Source of the DNA: Enoplolaimus lenunculus
Taxonomy: Eukaryota; Nematoda; Enoplea; Enoplida; Thoracostomopsidae
Direction: 5' to 3'
Length of the DNA: 64,000 nucleotides
NCBI GenBank assembly: GCA_030248215.1
Contig: JASANG010003644.1
Coordinates: 20,551 to 84,550 of the forward strand
In this document: positions 12,601 to 24,800 of the stretch, piece by piece
Position numbering within the stretch: position 1 is the stretch's first letter
Layout: each line of letters begins with the position of its first letter
Notes under the pieces: model-generated
What the model was told of the DNA's origin: nothing
Seen by the model: the letters and a program-made list of their open reading frames with translations, nothing else
Database searches by the model: none
Made by a program: the position numbers and the translations under genes

Positions 12601-14134
12601 AATTAAACCATTACTGCTATATATGGAATATATGAAGTAAATGTCAAATAATATTAACCAACATGATTTATGTACACATAATTAGCAACATTAATATATA
12701 GTGCAATGAGTCTAGCGTAAGATTCTCTTTGAGGGCCACCTTGGTAGAAAGAGAGTTAACGGAAATTTACGTGCTTTTCGGCATGGAATGAACTCCATAT
12801 TTACAAAATATAAACAAGGATGTCGTGTAGCCAGGCTTTTGGAATGTGGTAGTTATGTTCATTTTAAAGAGACATTTTTTGCGTTACAAGCCGAAATTTA
12901 GAATTTTTTCTTAATTTCAGTGTAAAGCAGGCCGTTTTTTAAAAGATCAGATGGCCAAGAATGGCAATATTCCACAAAATATGAACAATTGTATATGCAA
13001 ATTTTGGGAGTTTCATACAACCGAATAGACCTGGACAATATGTTGAATTTAATGGATGCTGGAGTGAAGTCTTCCAAAAAGTGAATAATGGATGACGTAT
13101 GTATATATGTACATCCTGCGTATGCAACCGAATATATAAATCTGGCAAGAATAGGCACATATAACTCGAAGATTATATACACGCACTTCACCAAAGTAAC
13201 GTGATAAATGAATGATAATAAAAATGATAATTTTCCAATCTTCCCCATTTCATGGGCATAGAATGTAAGCATTATAGGTACCCCAGAGCACGGCCGCGGT
13301 TCCGGGGCCAATGGTTGATTTGCCTAGGCACCAAAAGTGCCAAATTTTTAATGCAACCTTTATTTGATTCGATGTGTCTAAAAGAGCTGAATAAGAATCT
13401 GTTGTTTGGGTAACGAAAAAAACTATCAAACATGTAGCTGTGTTTATTATACGTAACAACAGTGTGTTCCGACCACGGGACCATTATATGATACCCGGCC
13501 ATGGAACAACACTAATTAGGACAACTACATAATTATGACAAAATTCGAGCGTTACTGAATGTTGAGCACCTGTTCACTTCTCCCCATACATAAAAACTGA
13601 ATGAATAAATTAAGCTAGACTTAGCCTCAGGTTTAGCTTAAGGTTCAGCCGAAGCCTCAGCCTACGCTTTATGCTTATGAAAATAATAAACAATAGTGAG
13701 GAGGCTTTTGCGTTTAATTAAATTAGCACCACTGCGTTGGGGGGGCAAAAAAAGTACCGAAATTGGCATTTGACATCGAAGCAAAACGGCTCTTTGTTAA
13801 AGCTCCAAACATCAATAACCCTGCTATTTTGCCAAAACTATTTGTGTACGCCGATAATGCGCATTGTGCACAAAACACGTACTCACGGTGGTTCAGGAGT
13901 CAACCTACCTTGGAGAACCTTCTAAAGGGGTTTTTGATAGAAATTTCAATTTATAACACAAAACCCCTTTCGATACTTTTACAGAACTTAAGTAAGCCCT
14001 TTTCCGAAATACTGCTTACAGAAATGTCATGGACTTAAATCCTTTTCCATTCAACGTAATACCATAAATTGTAAAATAACATTAAAATATATTGACTCAA
14101 TTTTTAGTTTTGCCGTTAAAATGTAACTGTATGA
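9693..14134. other. intergenic, no gene recognised
   Basis: This is AT-rich sequence with scattered fragments of the CGGAAT transposon termini (near 10625-10700) and a short TTAGCC-like patch (13620-13670). An open frame at 13763-14038 (plus, 91 codons) and another at 12898-13311 (minus) are unlike any family I know, and I do not call them genes. Confidence 0.4.
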
Positions 14135-14558
14135 TAGGATTCAAGCGGAATTCCTGTTCCGCCCGGAATTCCTGAAAAAATTCAATTCCTGCTCCTGTTC
14201 CTGCGTTCAAAGATGCACGAACCGGAATTTTTACGGTTTTGTGGCAAATTACTCCAAATTATTTAAACATCAGAAATTTTGTCTTTACAGAATTGTTATA
14301 TCGACATGAGTGTTTTTCCAATTATATACTTCAATTTTGTTAATAATCTGTTTCTGTTGTGTTTTCGCAAAAACTTGATGATGAAATCGCTGAAAATTCG
14401 TTTAAGCCATGTTTTGGCCAGTTTTTAAAAAGTCCAATAGAAATTTTCGGTTCTAAATATTGTTTCAAATTCCGGTTACTGTTTCTGTTCCGGTCGCGGC
14501 AAGCAGATTGAATTCCTGTTCACTGTTCCGGCATAATTTAGTTCGTGTTGGAACACTG
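14135..14558. mobile_element. degenerate hAT-like MITE
   Basis: The left end TAGGATTCAAGCGGAATTCC and the right end GTGTTGGAACACTG are imperfect inverted copies of the CAGGGTTCCAA terminus. The interior repeats CTGTTCC and GGAATT motifs. The flanks CTGTATGA and CCGTATAC agree at only 5 of 8 positions, so the insertion is old or the edges are approximate. Confidence 0.45.
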
Positions 14559-14659
14559 CCGTATACGTTCAAACCCTGAAAGAAATTACAACATTGAACA
14601 GTTTTACCTTTGCCTTAAACCCAAAACAACTTCTCATTACCACAACCACATACAACTTT

Positions 14660-14768
14660 ACAACCAGGTTCTTTCTTACAAGCTACAAACCAGGTTCTTT
14701 CTTACAAGCTACAAACCAGGTTCTTTCTTACAAGCTACAAACCAGGTTCTTTCTTACAAGCTACAAGC
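14660..14768. repeat. 26-bp tandem repeat, about four units
   Basis: The unit TTCTTTCTTACAAGCTACAA + ACCAGG (26 bp) is repeated about four times with almost no divergence, which suggests recent expansion. It makes no sense as coding sequence, because 26 is not a multiple of three and each unit shifts frame. Confidence 0.9.
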
Positions 14769-14769
14769 T

Positions 14770-17270
14770 CAACTAGAGCATATACTAACTGATTTTCGAA
14801 CGGAATACAAATATAACCACCGCCAGTAAATCGGAAATGGAATCACGCCAAGCCGAAAGCGACCCGTAAGGTACGTATATCTACCTTGCGTATGCTCACA
14901 AGGATTATATTATTTATATTATTATTTTTTAAATACATAGTTTCAGAATATACCAGAACTTTAACCCTCTACGTATATTTAAACAACGCCTTATACGGCA
15001 AAAAGCCATACTTACACGCACAAGTTTTTGCAGTAAACACATGCACGTGCAACTTGCATGCGTATGTTTGATCACAAAGCAGCTACGAAGTTCTTCCAGC
15101 TGCAAATAATTCACCAGAATTCATGCCATTAAAATTTAATTCACACGTTTGAACACAGTTACAAGTTGCTAGAATTTTTCCACATGCATTTTGATCGGTC
15201 GATCGAAAACTGTGTTGTTGGGTGCTTCTTGAATTAATTTAGACTTTTGCATTTAATCAAAAAGCTTGAATTAATTCTAATATACTTGTTTGATATTTCG
15301 CAGTCTACTGCGATGGTGATAGTATTAGTTTTACTTTTGAAAACTAAATTGAAAGTGTATCAGTATGAAAGCGTTTTCAGCTCATGAAATTCAGCTGTAG
15401 TTTTGCAGGAAAAATCATTCGGAGAACATGCACCTGCAAATTATTCATGATAAATATACGACAAAAAATTCATATGTATGAATAGCCTTGCAAGCGGAAT
15501 TAATTTACCATCATTGGTCGAACCGATAATTTGTAGCTTCTAATTGATATTTATTGCATTCGTCTGCAAATTATTCATACAAATTTCATGTCAAGATTCA
15601 GAATGAAAGTGATATTTTCTTGCAAATAGTTGGAGCTGCAAAAGGTTTGAGGCATTGTTTCGAATATCACAAAGAAATGAAACTTGAGCGTGCAATGCAT
15701 ATATAGTTCATTCCCGATAAAATTATTAATGAAATCTCAATACAAAAGTTTTAAGTCAGTGAGACGACAAATTCACGGGTTTTCAAATGTTGAGCTCCCA
15801 AATTCAACGCCTTTCAACGGCAACACGAAAATATTCAAGAGTCCTCAAGCTCGTTGATACTACGTATTTAACTAAAAGCAACTCAATTACATCCTGACTG
15901 CAATTGTATCAAACCCAAAAGGAAGTTAGAACTGGATAATATGCAACGACATTAACAACCTACGTAATCACAGTTATATAACGCTGAAGTTACTGCAATA
16001 AACGGAAACAAAATTTCACTTGATTTCAATATATAAAAACTATTTCAGACTGAAAAACAATTCACCATAAAACCTGCATACCCGGAACCGGACAGTGAAA
16101 TTTCCAATGAAACCGGATGTCAATTTTTCGCCGGATGACATTCGAAACTCATCCTGTAAATGCTACTTCTGTTCCGATTTGAAATAAATGTCAATCAATA
16201 TTAAATATTGCTGCAAATCATAATAAAACAACAGTACCAAAAGTCGTAAGCCATGTAAGCAAAATGCGAAAATAATAACATATAACAATAAAAAACAGTA
16301 AGCATTATTTAGTTGCCGAATGTTGACAGGTCAATTGTGTTACCGCTTTGAAATGCAAAGTAAGAAAATAATACCGCAGACGATGGAATGGAGTGCAAAA
16401 TGGTTCTATATTTATTTAGATGGTTGTGTATATAAACAATCCACGACTTGCTTTTTGGTGTTTTAATAAAGAGAGCTCATATTAATTTTACAATGAGATT
16501 ATCAATCATAAAACGAGAAGTAATGTGTTGTACACCTAAACCAAAACTTCATTCAAATTGTCTGTCATTTATTACCGCTGAAAATACTGATAATTTAACC
16601 ACTGTTCGCATAATAAACCGTGTATTAATTGGACAATCGATAAACAAAAATTGTTCGACAAAAGACAATGAAAATTCTGAACAAAAAGGGGTAATATATT
16701 GTAGGTTATACCCATAACTTTCGATCAGAAGAATAAAACCAGCCATATTTCAGAACGTTAATTCAACAATACATACACTAGCATCAATATAAACGTATAG
16801 ACAACAAATGCGCAACATTTAAGCAAACTTTTCAAGATTGAAAAAAGAGTAATATTAAGATAATTAAAACACTATAACGCAAGCTCGATGAATTTAACAT
16901 GAATGTACCGAGCGAGACCATTTGAACAGATATATAAATACAAGGAATAAAAATTTCAATAATTACCGAACTTCGTGAGCAACTGGAGCTACATTGGCTT
17001 TCATTTTACAGCCACGTAATGCTAAATTTTGAGGCGTTCGCAAACAGAAGTTGGACTTAGCACACGAGGTGTATCAGCGGATATTGCGAACACTTTTCGT
17101 CTATATTGAAAAGTCGTTAGTGTGAAAATTTAGGAATTCGGAAACACAAATAAAATACAAGAAACATAGCAAGTAAACAAAATTTGGGAAAACCTTCAGT
17201 ATTTGCCTAGAAAGGAAGAATATCGACAGATTCAGACGATTCTTACCATACAGTAGAAACTGAAATATAT
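14770..17270. other. intergenic, no gene recognised
   Basis: No exon was recognised. GCAAATTATTCA or close variants recur at about 15100, 15437 and 15568 in an otherwise AT-rich stretch. Several short frames (14886-15071, 16448-16717) look like chance. Confidence 0.4.
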
Positions 17271-17278
17271 GTACGCAG

Positions 17279-17669
17279 CAGGGTGCAACCGGAATTACAA
17301 TTTACCGGAACCGGAATTTGAAAATTTTACCGGAACCGGAACCGGAAAATGAAAAATGCATTTCACCAAAAATTTCATTTTAATCTTATTTTTTGCTCTA
17401 TTATTTGTGAAATAACCTTAGTCGAACATAGGTATTTATTTTATTTGCTGTATTTTAGATTTTCATCATCGACTGAAGTGAAATCCACCATCAATGGCTT
17501 ATATTCGGAGTACAAGTGGCTGTCAAAAGAGATGCTTAAAAATTAGCAAAGTTAAGAAAACGGCCAAATTATAATACCGGAATTTTTAAATCCGGTAAAA
17601 ATTTACCGGAACCGGAATCGGAAGGTGAAAAATTGCCGGAACCGGAACCGGAATTCCGGTTGCACCCTG
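17279..17669. mobile_element. hAT MITE, 391 bp, intact ends
   Basis: The termini are CAGGGTGCAACCGGAATTAC and the inverse CCGGAATTCCGGTTGCACCCTG. The 8-bp target duplication GTACGCAG is perfect (17271-17278 and 17670-17677). Multiple CCGGAACCGGA subterminal repeats flank an AT-rich core. A near-identical 391-bp copy lies inverted at 25958-26348. The open frame across the core exists in both copies because they are nearly identical; it encodes nothing recognisable. Confidence 0.92.
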
Positions 17670-17947
17670 GTACGCAGTCGAGTAATGGCACAGTTTAATA
17701 GAGGTGACACAAACTTAAAAAATATTATACACATACGTCAGTGCATACTACCGAAATAAGATGATTTTCACCACCGATACCAACAACATTTAGGTCGCGC
17801 TCACTATATGAGTTATCGTTTGAAAGTAAACATGTTCTTCGACAACAGACTACGTAATTTTACACAATATCTAAACTAAAACACATAATATGCTACTGCA
17901 AAATATATCTATTTTTACTGTTAAACTACGATTCTTACCCTTATTAC

Positions 17948-18646
17948 CAGGGCTGAGCTGTCTCGGTGAAAAAAGCGAGACCGAGACTTTTGGATTCGGG
18001 CTCGGTCAAGTTTTATCCGCTACCGAAAATAAAAATAAGGTTTTTAACAAAACTTTTGAATATTTTTATCTGCTTTGAATTTATCGCTTCATACAACTAA
18101 ACTAAAAAACCGCCGCCAAAATTTATTTTTTACTTTGTTTTTCACTTGGCTAGTGTCGCCATACACTTCGAACAGGCTCCAGACAAATCACACTGTCTCA
18201 AAACACCCTCGGTACAATCAGTAATTCAGAGCTATAGTATTGTTTTTGCTCCAGTGCAAATCGAATAGACTGAAAATTTTTTAACATAACGTGACGTTAT
18301 AAATACGAAAGACCCATAATTTTTTAAACGATGCCTTAAAGGCGAAAATGTAGCTATTTGTACTTTATCACAATAAAATCAAAATATTTTGGGTTTCCCT
18401 TCAAAAATAGAATTTTGGGTAACCGGAGGGGTCATTCTGTTTCTCAAATCTCTGTATAACCAAGTAGCAATGCTCCACAATCGTTCGCTGTCCGTGTTGG
18501 TGGGCGAAATGCGCAAGTACTTCCCGGCCAAAGCTGCGATTTAAGGAAATTTTTGTGATTGCTTATCGCTTTGTCACCGGTTTGGTATCGGTTTGCAAAC
18601 CACCGAGACTGAAAAAAGAGACCGAGCCCGAGACCGCCCATCCCTG
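17948..18646. mobile_element. hAT MITE, GGTCTCGG subfamily, 699 bp
   Basis: The left end is CAGGGCTGAGCTGTCTCGG and the right end CCGAGACCGCCCATCCCTG. Flanking octamers CTTATTAC (17940-17947) and CTTATTAG (18647-18654) match at 7 of 8. Internal CCGAGAC and TCTCGGT motifs repeat near each end. It sits about 200 bp beyond the stop codon of the minus-strand CNNM gene, so it may overlap its 3' UTR or polyadenylation region. Confidence 0.85.
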
Positions 18647-18849
18647 CTTATTAGTTAAAATTGCGGATGTTTCAAAAGTGTAAATCTCCAAATTTATATC
18701 TTCCTTCGCTCGCAACCTCTCACCAACAAAGCACACCATTAAATCACCGATTAGGGTCTCAGGTGAACAATTTTTGATATCTGACTCACAAACTTTACTT
18801 TCGTGATTCTTTAACCACTGGAAGGCTCGTGATTAGTAAACAGCTGTAA

Positions 18850-21800
18850 CTAACGACTTGACTCAAACGTCCTTGCTCCGGCAGCGCCAATATTATTAAC
18901 TATGTCAGAATTTAACGATTGTTTTGACTCGGGACTTGTTTTAGACACATTACGACCCTCAGAACATAGCTCTTTCGTTGAAATCAACGACACGGGTGAC
19001 GATTCTGCGGCATTACCGGGCTGTTCAGCAGAAGCTGACACCGCCGAATGGAAAGTTGTTGCGTTGCCGCATTCCTTTTGATCCCGAGCAATCGAATTAA
19101 AATCCATGAACTCATTGGAATCTGAACCCGGCGTACTCTGTTGCTGCGATTGCGATTGTAACACTCCCCCCGACGAAACCTTCGCATCAACCGGCCCAAT
19201 TCCATCCTTTTGGCCTTCAACCGGAAAACTGCGAAGACTTGCATCACTCGACTGACTGCCGGCACGCTTTCGACCCCCGGCTGGTGCACTGTCCGTAGAA
19301 CTCGACACCGGCAAGCAATTTGGAGGAGACGTGTGCTGCCCCCCGGCACCACCACCAGCGCCTCCTCGATGTGAATCAAGTTCCAAATGGAGTGCATTTT
19401 CAATAAGTGTCGCTCGGTATGCTTCTAAGTACACGGAAATCCGAACTTTAAGGAATGTCAATGGATCTGTTGTGCTTAGGCGCAGCGTGAAATCGGGACA
19501 AAATTTTATTCGACGGCGTAAATTATTCACTTCTTCCTTGGATTTAATGTTGACTCGACTCGCGTCGCGATATGCAGCCTCAAGGACCTACAACAGTAAT
19601 TATGGCATATTAAATTAACATAGAATGGTATTTAGAAAAGCGAACAAATATTGCTAGGAACTACTGAAAACGCAAATTAAATACATTTATCAATAAAATT
19701 GAAATCATATTGCATTTTTACTACAATAAACCTTTCTGCAATGCGCGATATCATTTAGCTTGTACCGAAAGCATGCTAACTCAAAACTTTGCTGACTCAA
19801 TTACAGGAGCACTAAAGAAATAATACAAAAAATATCACTATACGTATTGCTACATAATTTAATGCATTATTATGTGATATGACAAAACAGCAATATCTAT
19901 CTAGTTTGCACAAAAGTTCTTCACCCACCCTCATTCCAAATGCTTTGAAAGGACCCGCTTCAAACAAATGATTGCCCTCGCCAATAATTGCTTCTGCGTG
20001 TCCTTCCAAGATCAACACAAAATAGTCGGCATCAATACCCTTCTCGTATATGAAAATAGGTTTAGCAACATCGTCCAATGAAACCTGCAGCAATGTTATT
20101 ACAGCCATTGCTTACAATAATAGCTGGCAAATATTACTAATAACAAGAGTTGACAGTGTATGCTCTAAGATAAGGCTATGCAATTCAACCAATTTAGTGT
20201 AAACAAGCTATTTGACTGAAACCTAAATATGAGTTCACCGCAGGCGAAATAAAAGCCAGTAGCTTCCTCCGTATGGTTTTTCATTATATTGTGGTTTTGT
20301 GTCGAATAATGATTATCATTTTTTGAATAGACCAGAACATATCTGGTCAGTTTAAAATCATCCCCTAAGAGTGATAGTTCAACTTCAACATGAGGCGGAA
20401 AAACCGAAACCGAATTTCAACACACAGTGCCGAACTTGGAGGCAAACCAAAATGAGGTCACGCAATTAATGTTGACTTTGCAAACTGTAATAGCAATTTG
20501 CAAAGCATTGCCAAAGAATTATTGTTCATATGCTTCTTTTAACGAATCTGTGCAATTTAAACTTTCAGAATTGTCTTTCTACTAAAACCGGGGCCAGGGC
20601 CAAAGCTCCGGTTATACCCTGCTAAAAATATCAATTAAGGATTTCGGGAGACGGTTAGAAATGATCAAGGGTTATGCTTACAACTATCTTAAGACTTTTC
20701 TAAATGCATGCATAATACATACATGAAAGTTTAGTTTTTCCTACATTCTGAACTAGCGGCTATGAAAAAATGTATCTGATTTTTCCTAGATTACAGTACA
20801 ATTACATAATATTATGTTAAGCACAAAGGTTTATTCCCGGTTTAAAATGTACCGCATGGAATATTTTTTCAAGATACTTACGCAAAATTCACAATATAAT
20901 GCAATATATTATTATGAATTTATGGCATCCTATTGCCATAAAAATGTTCGCATTACATTTTCAAGAGCGCAAATTTATGTCGCACCAAAACAAACTGACG
21001 CTGGCACATTTCCTAAACGCGAAATTACCTGTTGCAAACTCTCGTGCTGATTCATCATAGACTTGCTAATACTAACACACATTTTAAAGCCAGCACACCT
21101 TTTATATTAAATTCATATGCTAAGCGCATTTGTTAACCCGGTAGCGCATTTGTAAACCCGATGCTCAAGTTCAGCATTCTAAAATTAGTCGTGTAAGCCT
21201 TGCTAAGGTTCACTCGGATAAAAAAGGTACAAAAATGAGGCACTGTAAATTAACTCACCTGAACAACATGTTGTCTGATTAACCGTTGTAATACATGCTC
21301 TGAAAGTGATTGAAACGCGGGGAATGTTGCTACTAAGTGCTGGAAGCACGCTACTACAAGTTGTGGTGACACATGAGTTGCAATTTCCCCATTTTCTTCT
21401 TCGGCATCTGAAACAAAAAGCGCATTGAAACACTGTCACAACGTTTATGGACTCTCATTTAGTATTAAGAAGTACCGCTTATTTGTTACCGCTATCAGCA
21501 AAATGATGGAAATGCTTACCTACAAGAAGCTTCAAATCTCGCAACTGATGTGAGTTTCGCGGTAATTTAAGGCGATTGTCAGTTATTACGTCGGTTTCAT
21601 CAACGATTTCCGACTGAATAATTTCTTCAATAATATCTTCTAGCGTTACCACACCCACAATTTCGTAAACAGGATCATCACTCCCCTCATCGATAACGCG
21701 CTCTAAAAATAGATATACATTCGAACAGAGGAATGTGCAATTATAGGATTTAATACTCCTAAAACTAATAAGGACTGTATTAAAACGACATTGTTCTGAA

Positions 21801-24800
21801 AATCACCTGTAAACATAAGGTTATGGAAGTTTCTGTGTCATTGTTGAAAAACTTACTGAAAACGGTGCACGTGACGTACCTACAAACGCCATATGAGAGT
21901 CTCCTTTTTTGAATTCTTCAAGCATCACATCAAGAGGCATATCTTCCATTATCATACGGACCGGATGACGATAAAAGTCACATATTGTACGCACCGGAAT
22001 ATTGTCATCCGGGTCAAGTAATGCCAAGTCTTTTACGTTGAACAAACCGACAACCTGCAATGACGTTCAAGATACAACAAAAACGATGCACAAATTTTTA
22101 GCCAAGCAAACCAAAGTACAACCGTATATCTGACTCCTTTGTGATCTAAATAGCAATATTTACTCAGTATGACAGAAATATGTAAGTAAATCAAGAAAGA
22201 AACAAAATTAATAGGACATTAAAACATTTGTAGGAACAAAATTATTACAAATTATAACACGTACGCACGGTGCCGAGCAGCGCCGAACGTCAAGCATAGC
22301 GCAACCCTAACTCGGTATACCCACTTAGTATCCGGCTACAAACATGTACGTATATTTCTTCACATTCTAAAAACACTGTCCAAACATGTTCGTATATTTC
22401 TTCATATTCCAAAAACATTACAAAATCTCACTTTAATTTTCGGCGTTTTTTCTCCTTCAAATACCGGAATCCGCGTGAATCCACTGCTCACTACTGCAGC
22501 AACGGTCTTTGTATCCAAAACAGCATCGGCTGGTAGCATAAACACGTCGTCAATCAGTGTCATAACGTCCGATGCAGTTTTACTTGATAACTCCAATGCA
22601 CCAGAGACTATTTGCACCTAAGAATGGAATTTAGCTAATACGCTACAAAAAATAATCAATAAATTAGCTCGAAAACAAAATTTACACAATAAGTTTCGAT
22701 TTCATCATTTACATAAAGCGCCTGGGAATATTTGTGCCTTCAATGGGACGTTTGTTAATCCACTACAAAAACGTCAACGAACATTAGCATGAAATCAAAA
22801 TTTACATAACCACCAGGATTCGATAACATCGTTCACGTCAAAACTATGTTACTACAATTTTCCTTGCATGCATAATAAAACGTCTACGTTTGAACCATAA
22901 AGCCATGTATCTCAATCTACAACATAGCGTTGCCAAACAGATTAATTTGATTTCGAAACCCAACCTCAATTATAGAATGATACCTCTGGGCAATTTTTCA
23001 GGCCCTCTTCAGCAGTTTGTGAAATTCGTATCATTTCCAACAATCGATCGCGATTATATACATTACCTAAAACAAGCAATCCAGGGCATAAAAAATTCCA
23101 AAACCTAGTATGAAACGTAATAACGTTAGGGTGGAACCGGAATTCCGGTGCCCGTAAATTTTTACCCGAATTAAAAATTCTGGTATTAATATTTTGGCCG
23201 GTAGAAATTAAGATATTTTACTAAACATGACAATAAAAATTAAATAGAATTCATTTTTATACGTAGTATATAAACGTCGACAATCGCCAAAAAATAATTT
23301 TTTCAAATTCCGGTCCCGGTTCCGGCAAATTGTACTTCCGGTTGCACCCTGACTAACGTCTATTTAGCATGGTGCGACCGGATATTAATTTACCGGAAAC
23401 CGGAGCCGGATACAGAATTATGACCGGCACCGGATGTTACGCGGATATATAGCATCAAAAGTTGTACAGTAGTTTTATGATATTTGGATCTACAACCTAA
23501 AATATCCGGTATCAAGTAGGTATACATCGGATACGGATATCCAGGCACTTTCTGCTATTTAGCTATAACCGGATACGGATGTCCTGTCACTTTCTGCTAT
23601 TTAGCTTCATACTTAGAACAGTGCAAGTCAAAAAATGTTATGTCAATACGGGTAGCTAAACAAATATTACGAATAACAATGTCATATCAAACACATACCA
23701 ACTTCTTCGCCCAAAATTTGATCTAGGATCTTTGCTATAGGCCATGACAGTGGTGAAGTTATAACCATAAAAAACTTGGTCAGAAATATCGTTCTTGCGC
23801 CAACTGCTAAGCCGTACCGCGAACATACAGATTGCGGAACAATTTCACCAAATACAACGATGCCGAACGAAGACGCGACCAGTGCGACAAATCCTAAAAA
23901 TATGTAAAACGCTACAATTGGTTTTTAACGAGCCTGTCTGTATTACAAAGTTTGCCTTTCACTTCAACTTCAACAGAAATTCGAGGCAATAGTACGTAAT
24001 TAAAAGTAGAGGTACTCCCAATTATCACAATTGGTTATCAGAATTACAACATGCAACTCCAAAGAATAGCTGAGGGGTTTTTGCAATCAAATAGATGTAA
24101 CGCAAGGTCCAAAACACGTTACTACCGCTGTATACTACGTACGCTATGTCATCGGGTTGCCGAAAAACCTGTTTAATAGCACTTTCAACTGCTTTCGGAT
24201 CAAATTTTTTATTGGCAGAGTTTAAGAAGTCTGAAACATAAAACTGAACGTTACATCCAAAATGAAAATCAATTGTCATGCATATTTAGCGTAACTTAAC
24301 CTGATGTCAGATCGTCAAACAATATGGAAATCGATGAGTTCACAATAACATTCCCAAGCAACAATGAACACAACAAGTAGTTTCCAGTTTTGCGCACTGG
24401 ATAAATCATACTTGCATACTTTTTGTCATTTTTATCGCCAACTTTCATTACAATTTCTAACTCTGAAACAAAAAACACTATTATGCTTTATTCCAGTTTG
24501 CACACAGTTATAAACGTAAACCCAAAACCATACAAACTAAATATTATTGTGAAATGAAAAAAGTTATAGTAAACCGTTAAACTTCAAATCGTAACACTCA
24601 CACCAGTAAAAGTTCTGCCCAAAAAGTTTTGTTCTGCGATGCAATTCAAACGAAACATGCAATACACTACCTGTTTTATCTAAAGCCATTAGTCCAAGGT
24701 TCAGTCCCGAAAACAATCCAGATAAACACATCAGAATAGCGATTATTGCAATCTGAATGGGCATTGGTAAATAGTATTCCTTGTGCCGTGATTGCACTAC

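Noticed and set aside
17349-17546. 65-codon frame with an almost identical partner at 26081-26278
   Set aside because: The conservation is only because both lie inside two young copies of the same 391-bp MITE.
22890-23108. 72-codon plus-strand frame
   Set aside because: It runs antisense to exon 8 of the minus CNNM gene and is its shadow.
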